The position numbers were made by a program, and so were the translations under genes. DNA of 5,709 nt, taken from CAMDHY01 sp943372725 (GTDB lineage Bacteria > Pseudomonadota > Alphaproteobacteria > Rhizobiales > Segnochrobactraceae). The stretch lies in contig CALRZT010000327.1 of NCBI GenBank assembly GCA_943372725.1, positions 1-5,709 of the forward strand, in the 5' to 3' direction. The notes under the pieces were generated by a model that was given only the letters and a program-made list of their open reading frames with translations, was not told the origin of the DNA and did not search any database. Positions 5,078 through 5,709 of this stretch are shown in pieces; position 1 is the stretch's first letter; the number at the start of each line of letters is the position of its first letter.

Positions 5078-5709
5078 TACTCCGGCGCGCCGGCCGTGGC
5101 GCGCTGGCGGCCGCGCGAGCGCGCCAAGAGGGCGAGCAGCCCGACGAGGATCGTGCCGACGATGAACAGGAAGGCCGCGGCGGCGATCGCCGGGCTGATG
5201 TTCTCGCGGATCGAGGAGAACATCTGCCGCGCCAGCGTGCGCTGGTTCGGACCGGCGACGAACAGCGTCAGCACCACCTCGTCGAGGGACGTGGCGAAGG
5301 CGAACACCGCCCCCGACACGACGCCCGGCATGGCGAGCGGCAGCGTCACCCGGCGGAACACCACCGTCGGCGCGGCCCCGAGCGACAGCGCCGCCCGCTC
5401 CACCCGCCTGTCGATCCCCTCCAGCGAGGCCGCGACGTTGACGAGGACGAACGGCACCGCCACCACCGTGTGGGCGACGATCACGCCGAAGTAGCTCGAT
5501 GCGATGCCGAGGCGGGCGAACAGGATCTGCATGCCGACGCCGAGCACCACCGCCGGCACCACCATCGGCAGCAGGAAGGCAGTGCGGAAGACACCGGCGA
5601 ACGGCAGCCGCGAGCCGCGCAGGCCGAGCGCCGCCAGCGTGCCGAGGACGGTCGCCAGCACCGTCGTGCCGCCGCCGATGATCAGGCTGTTGACGATCGC
5701 CCGCCGCCA
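5077..5709 (-). CDS. ABC transporter permease, PotC-like (partial, N terminus outside window)
   Basis: The frame stays open to the right edge, giving 210 visible residues and no start; a GTG inside the frame at 5661 is not a credible start because NSLIIGGGTT precedes it as part of a membrane helix. The protein is an inner-membrane permease of the BPD_transp_1 type. Visible hydrophobic segments lie at about 5-30, 40-65, 73-94, 126-152 and 175-196. The cytoplasmic EAA loop that docks with the ATPase runs from about 96 to 124 and contains ERAALSLGA (104-112) and LP (123-124). The SLDEVVLTLFVAGP segment (141-154) is typical of the PotC branch (spermidine/putrescine and related opine or small-amine importers). 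It ends with a basic tail after 196. Other transporter genes (ATPase, PotB-like permease, binding protein) are expected to the right. Substrate is not readable from this fragment. Confidence 0.93.
   Translation of the reverse strand, partial: WRRAIVNSLIIGGGTTVLATVLGTLAALGLRGSRLPFAGVFRTAFLLPMVVPAVVLGVGMQILFARLGIASSYFGVIVAHTVVAVPFVLVNVAASLEGIDRRVERAALSLGAAPTVVFRRVTLPLAMPGVVSGAVFAFATSLDEVVLTLFVAGPNQRTLARQMFSSIRENISPAIAAAAFLFIVGTILVGLLALLARSRGRQRATAGAPE

Noticed and set aside
4065..5165. Plus-strand frame overlapping pxpC and running past its end, and a minus-strand frame at 4042-5001
   Set aside because: Both are low-complexity frames shadowing pxpC, without recognisable motifs or plausible translation signals.

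Overview
The window is GC-rich (two hand-counted 60-base samples of the biotin carboxylase gene gave 73-77% G+C) and tightly packed. The protein families, the overlapping stop/start junction and the weak promoter elements suggest an alphaproteobacterium, perhaps of the rhizobial/hyphomicrobial type. That placement is an inference from gene content and was not tested by any search.

Layout from left to right: a rho-independent terminator at the left edge, closing a gene outside the window; pxpA (5-oxoprolinase subunit A, LamB/YcsF family) on the minus strand; a 153-bp divergent intergenic region with candidate promoters for both directions; a small lipoprotein gene on the plus strand with clearly lower G+C than its neighbours; a 151-bp intergenic region with a candidate promoter and inverted repeats; a compact plus-strand operon of four genes; a short convergent gap holding a strong hairpin; and, on the minus strand, the 3' part of a PotC-like ABC transporter permease cut by the right edge.

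The four-gene operon encodes a stand-alone 80-residue biotin carboxyl carrier protein, a biotin carboxylase, and the two carboxyltransferase-like subunits PxpB and PxpC. Together with the divergent pxpA this gives a complete parts list for a multi-subunit, biotin-dependent relative of urea carboxylase joined to a 5-oxoprolinase. The biotin carboxylase would load CO2 on the carrier protein, PxpB/PxpC would move the carboxyl group to (or otherwise activate) an amide or lactam substrate, and PxpA would take part in opening or hydrolysing it. E. coli PxpABC cleaves 5-oxoproline with ATP and has no dedicated biotin proteins, so the role and true substrate of this biotin-equipped version are the main open question. 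The adjacent polyamine/opine-type ABC permease may supply a nitrogen-rich substrate, but it is convergently transcribed and the link is only by position.

No RNA genes, insertion sequences, CRISPR arrays or phage genes were seen. Most of the window is ordinary metabolic DNA. The points worth a second look are the biotin-linked PxpABC set and its divergent PxpB motifs, the compositional outlier lipoprotein gene sitting inside the locus, and an 11-bp promoter-like sequence shared by that gene and the operon.
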